From an uncultured Lachnospiraceae bacterium (GTDB lineage: Bacteria; Bacillota; Clostridia; Lachnospirales; Lachnospiraceae), in contig URXX01000006.1 in the NCBI GenBank assembly GCA_900551895.1, positions 1 through 64,000 on the forward strand: a DNA stretch of 64,000 nucleotides. The letters run 5' to 3'. Below the pieces are notes generated by a model. That model searched no databases and was not told where the DNA came from. It worked only from the letters and a program-made list of their open reading frames with translations. The position numbers were made by a program, and so were the translations under genes. Below are positions 63,892 to 64,000 of this stretch, one piece after another; within the stretch, counting starts at the first letter, position 1, and every line of letters begins with the position of its first letter.

Positions 63892-64000
63892 TTATTTCCA
63901 CCAATCCGTATTCTTAAGCCCGACATTCTCAGCCTTAAACACCGGATTTAGTCCCTGCTTTTTCTGTTTCATATAATCATCAAGTACCTTGAAAGAGATA
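63892..64000 (-). CDS. 3' end of a minus-strand gene, probably AGCS sodium/amino-acid symporter
   Basis: Only the last 36 codons are inside the window: ISFKVLDDYMKQKKQGLNPVF then KAENVGLKNTDWWK and TAA. This tail resembles the cytoplasmic end of AGCS (sodium:alanine/glycine) symporters, which end in a DY-KQ-K-G-P-F...G-KN-W pattern. The identification rests on this short stretch alone. Confidence 0.6.
   Translation of the reverse strand, partial: ISFKVLDDYMKQKKQGLNPVFKAENVGLKNTDWWK

Noticed and set aside
1..64000. tRNA and rRNA genes, insertion sequences, integrases
   Set aside because: I looked in the gaps, including the rpmG-secE gap where tRNA-Trp is sometimes found, and saw no tRNA-like fold, rRNA sequence or transposase/recombinase frame.

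Overview
The window looks like a chromosomal segment of a gut Firmicute, most likely a Lachnospiraceae member of the [Ruminococcus] torques / Mediterraneibacter / Blautia type. This is inferred from A+T-rich Gram-positive style genes with strong AGGAGG ribosome sites, FIVAR-rich surface glycosidases ending in a VKTGD-like sorting signal, a class B sortase, and an rpmG-secE-nusG-rplK-rplA block. I cannot fix the species without a search.

Layout. (1) 251-12470: three tandem surface-protein genes on the + strand (GH95 alpha-fucosidase, a transglutaminase-like/leucine-rich-repeat protein, a GH20 hexosaminidase) behind one clear sigma-A type promoter. (2) 12471-27288: SAM-I riboswitch and metK, a two-component system next to a KtrB/KtrA potassium uptake pair, a SpoU-type rRNA methyltransferase, a secreted SleB-like wall hydrolase, a second two-component system, a stomatin-like protein, a rare patatin/biotin-ligase fusion, a small conserved protein and a dihydrouridine synthase. 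(3) 27471-34474: a large GH33 sialidase, greA, and lysS with a C-terminal MetRS/Trbp111-like RNA-binding domain. (4) 34475-40498: an accessory, metal-related patch (AraC, two ArsR-type repressors, a one-domain HMA protein, a Zn/Cd-type P-type ATPase, a chloramphenicol acetyltransferase fragment, a MerR regulator). (5) 40591-43255: class B sortase, DUF951 protein, rpsF-ssb-rpsR and an unknown gene. (6) 43416-59142: four further surface glycosidases (GH2 beta-galactosidase, two GH20 enzymes, one clan GH-A enzyme that I cannot assign to a family). (7) 59472-63757: phospholipase D-like protein, DUF454 protein, and rpmG-secE-nusG-rplK-rplA. The last 109 bases carry the 3' end of a minus-strand gene, probably an AGCS symporter.

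How the genes fit together. Fucosidase, sialidase, beta-galactosidase and three GH20 enzymes are the exo-acting set needed to strip mucin O-glycans or milk oligosaccharides from the outside in. Seven of these eight surface proteins carry a [V/I][K/E]TGD signal, one carries KTADT, and all end in a hydrophobic segment and basic tail, so they are probably fixed to the wall by a sortase; a class B sortase lies in the same window. Surface binding is supplied by F5/8 type C, LamG, beta-repeat and FIVAR modules, several of which are shared almost unchanged between genes.

The points most worth checking are the patatin-BirA fusion with a well-placed internal ribosome site, the unassigned clan GH-A enzyme, the repeated unknown modules in the sialidase, a dispersed GGGGACGTAGT palindrome family, two L1-binding mimics in one operon, and 11/10-bp phased direct repeats in front of two promoters. 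I see no transposase, integrase, CRISPR array, tRNA or rRNA gene.
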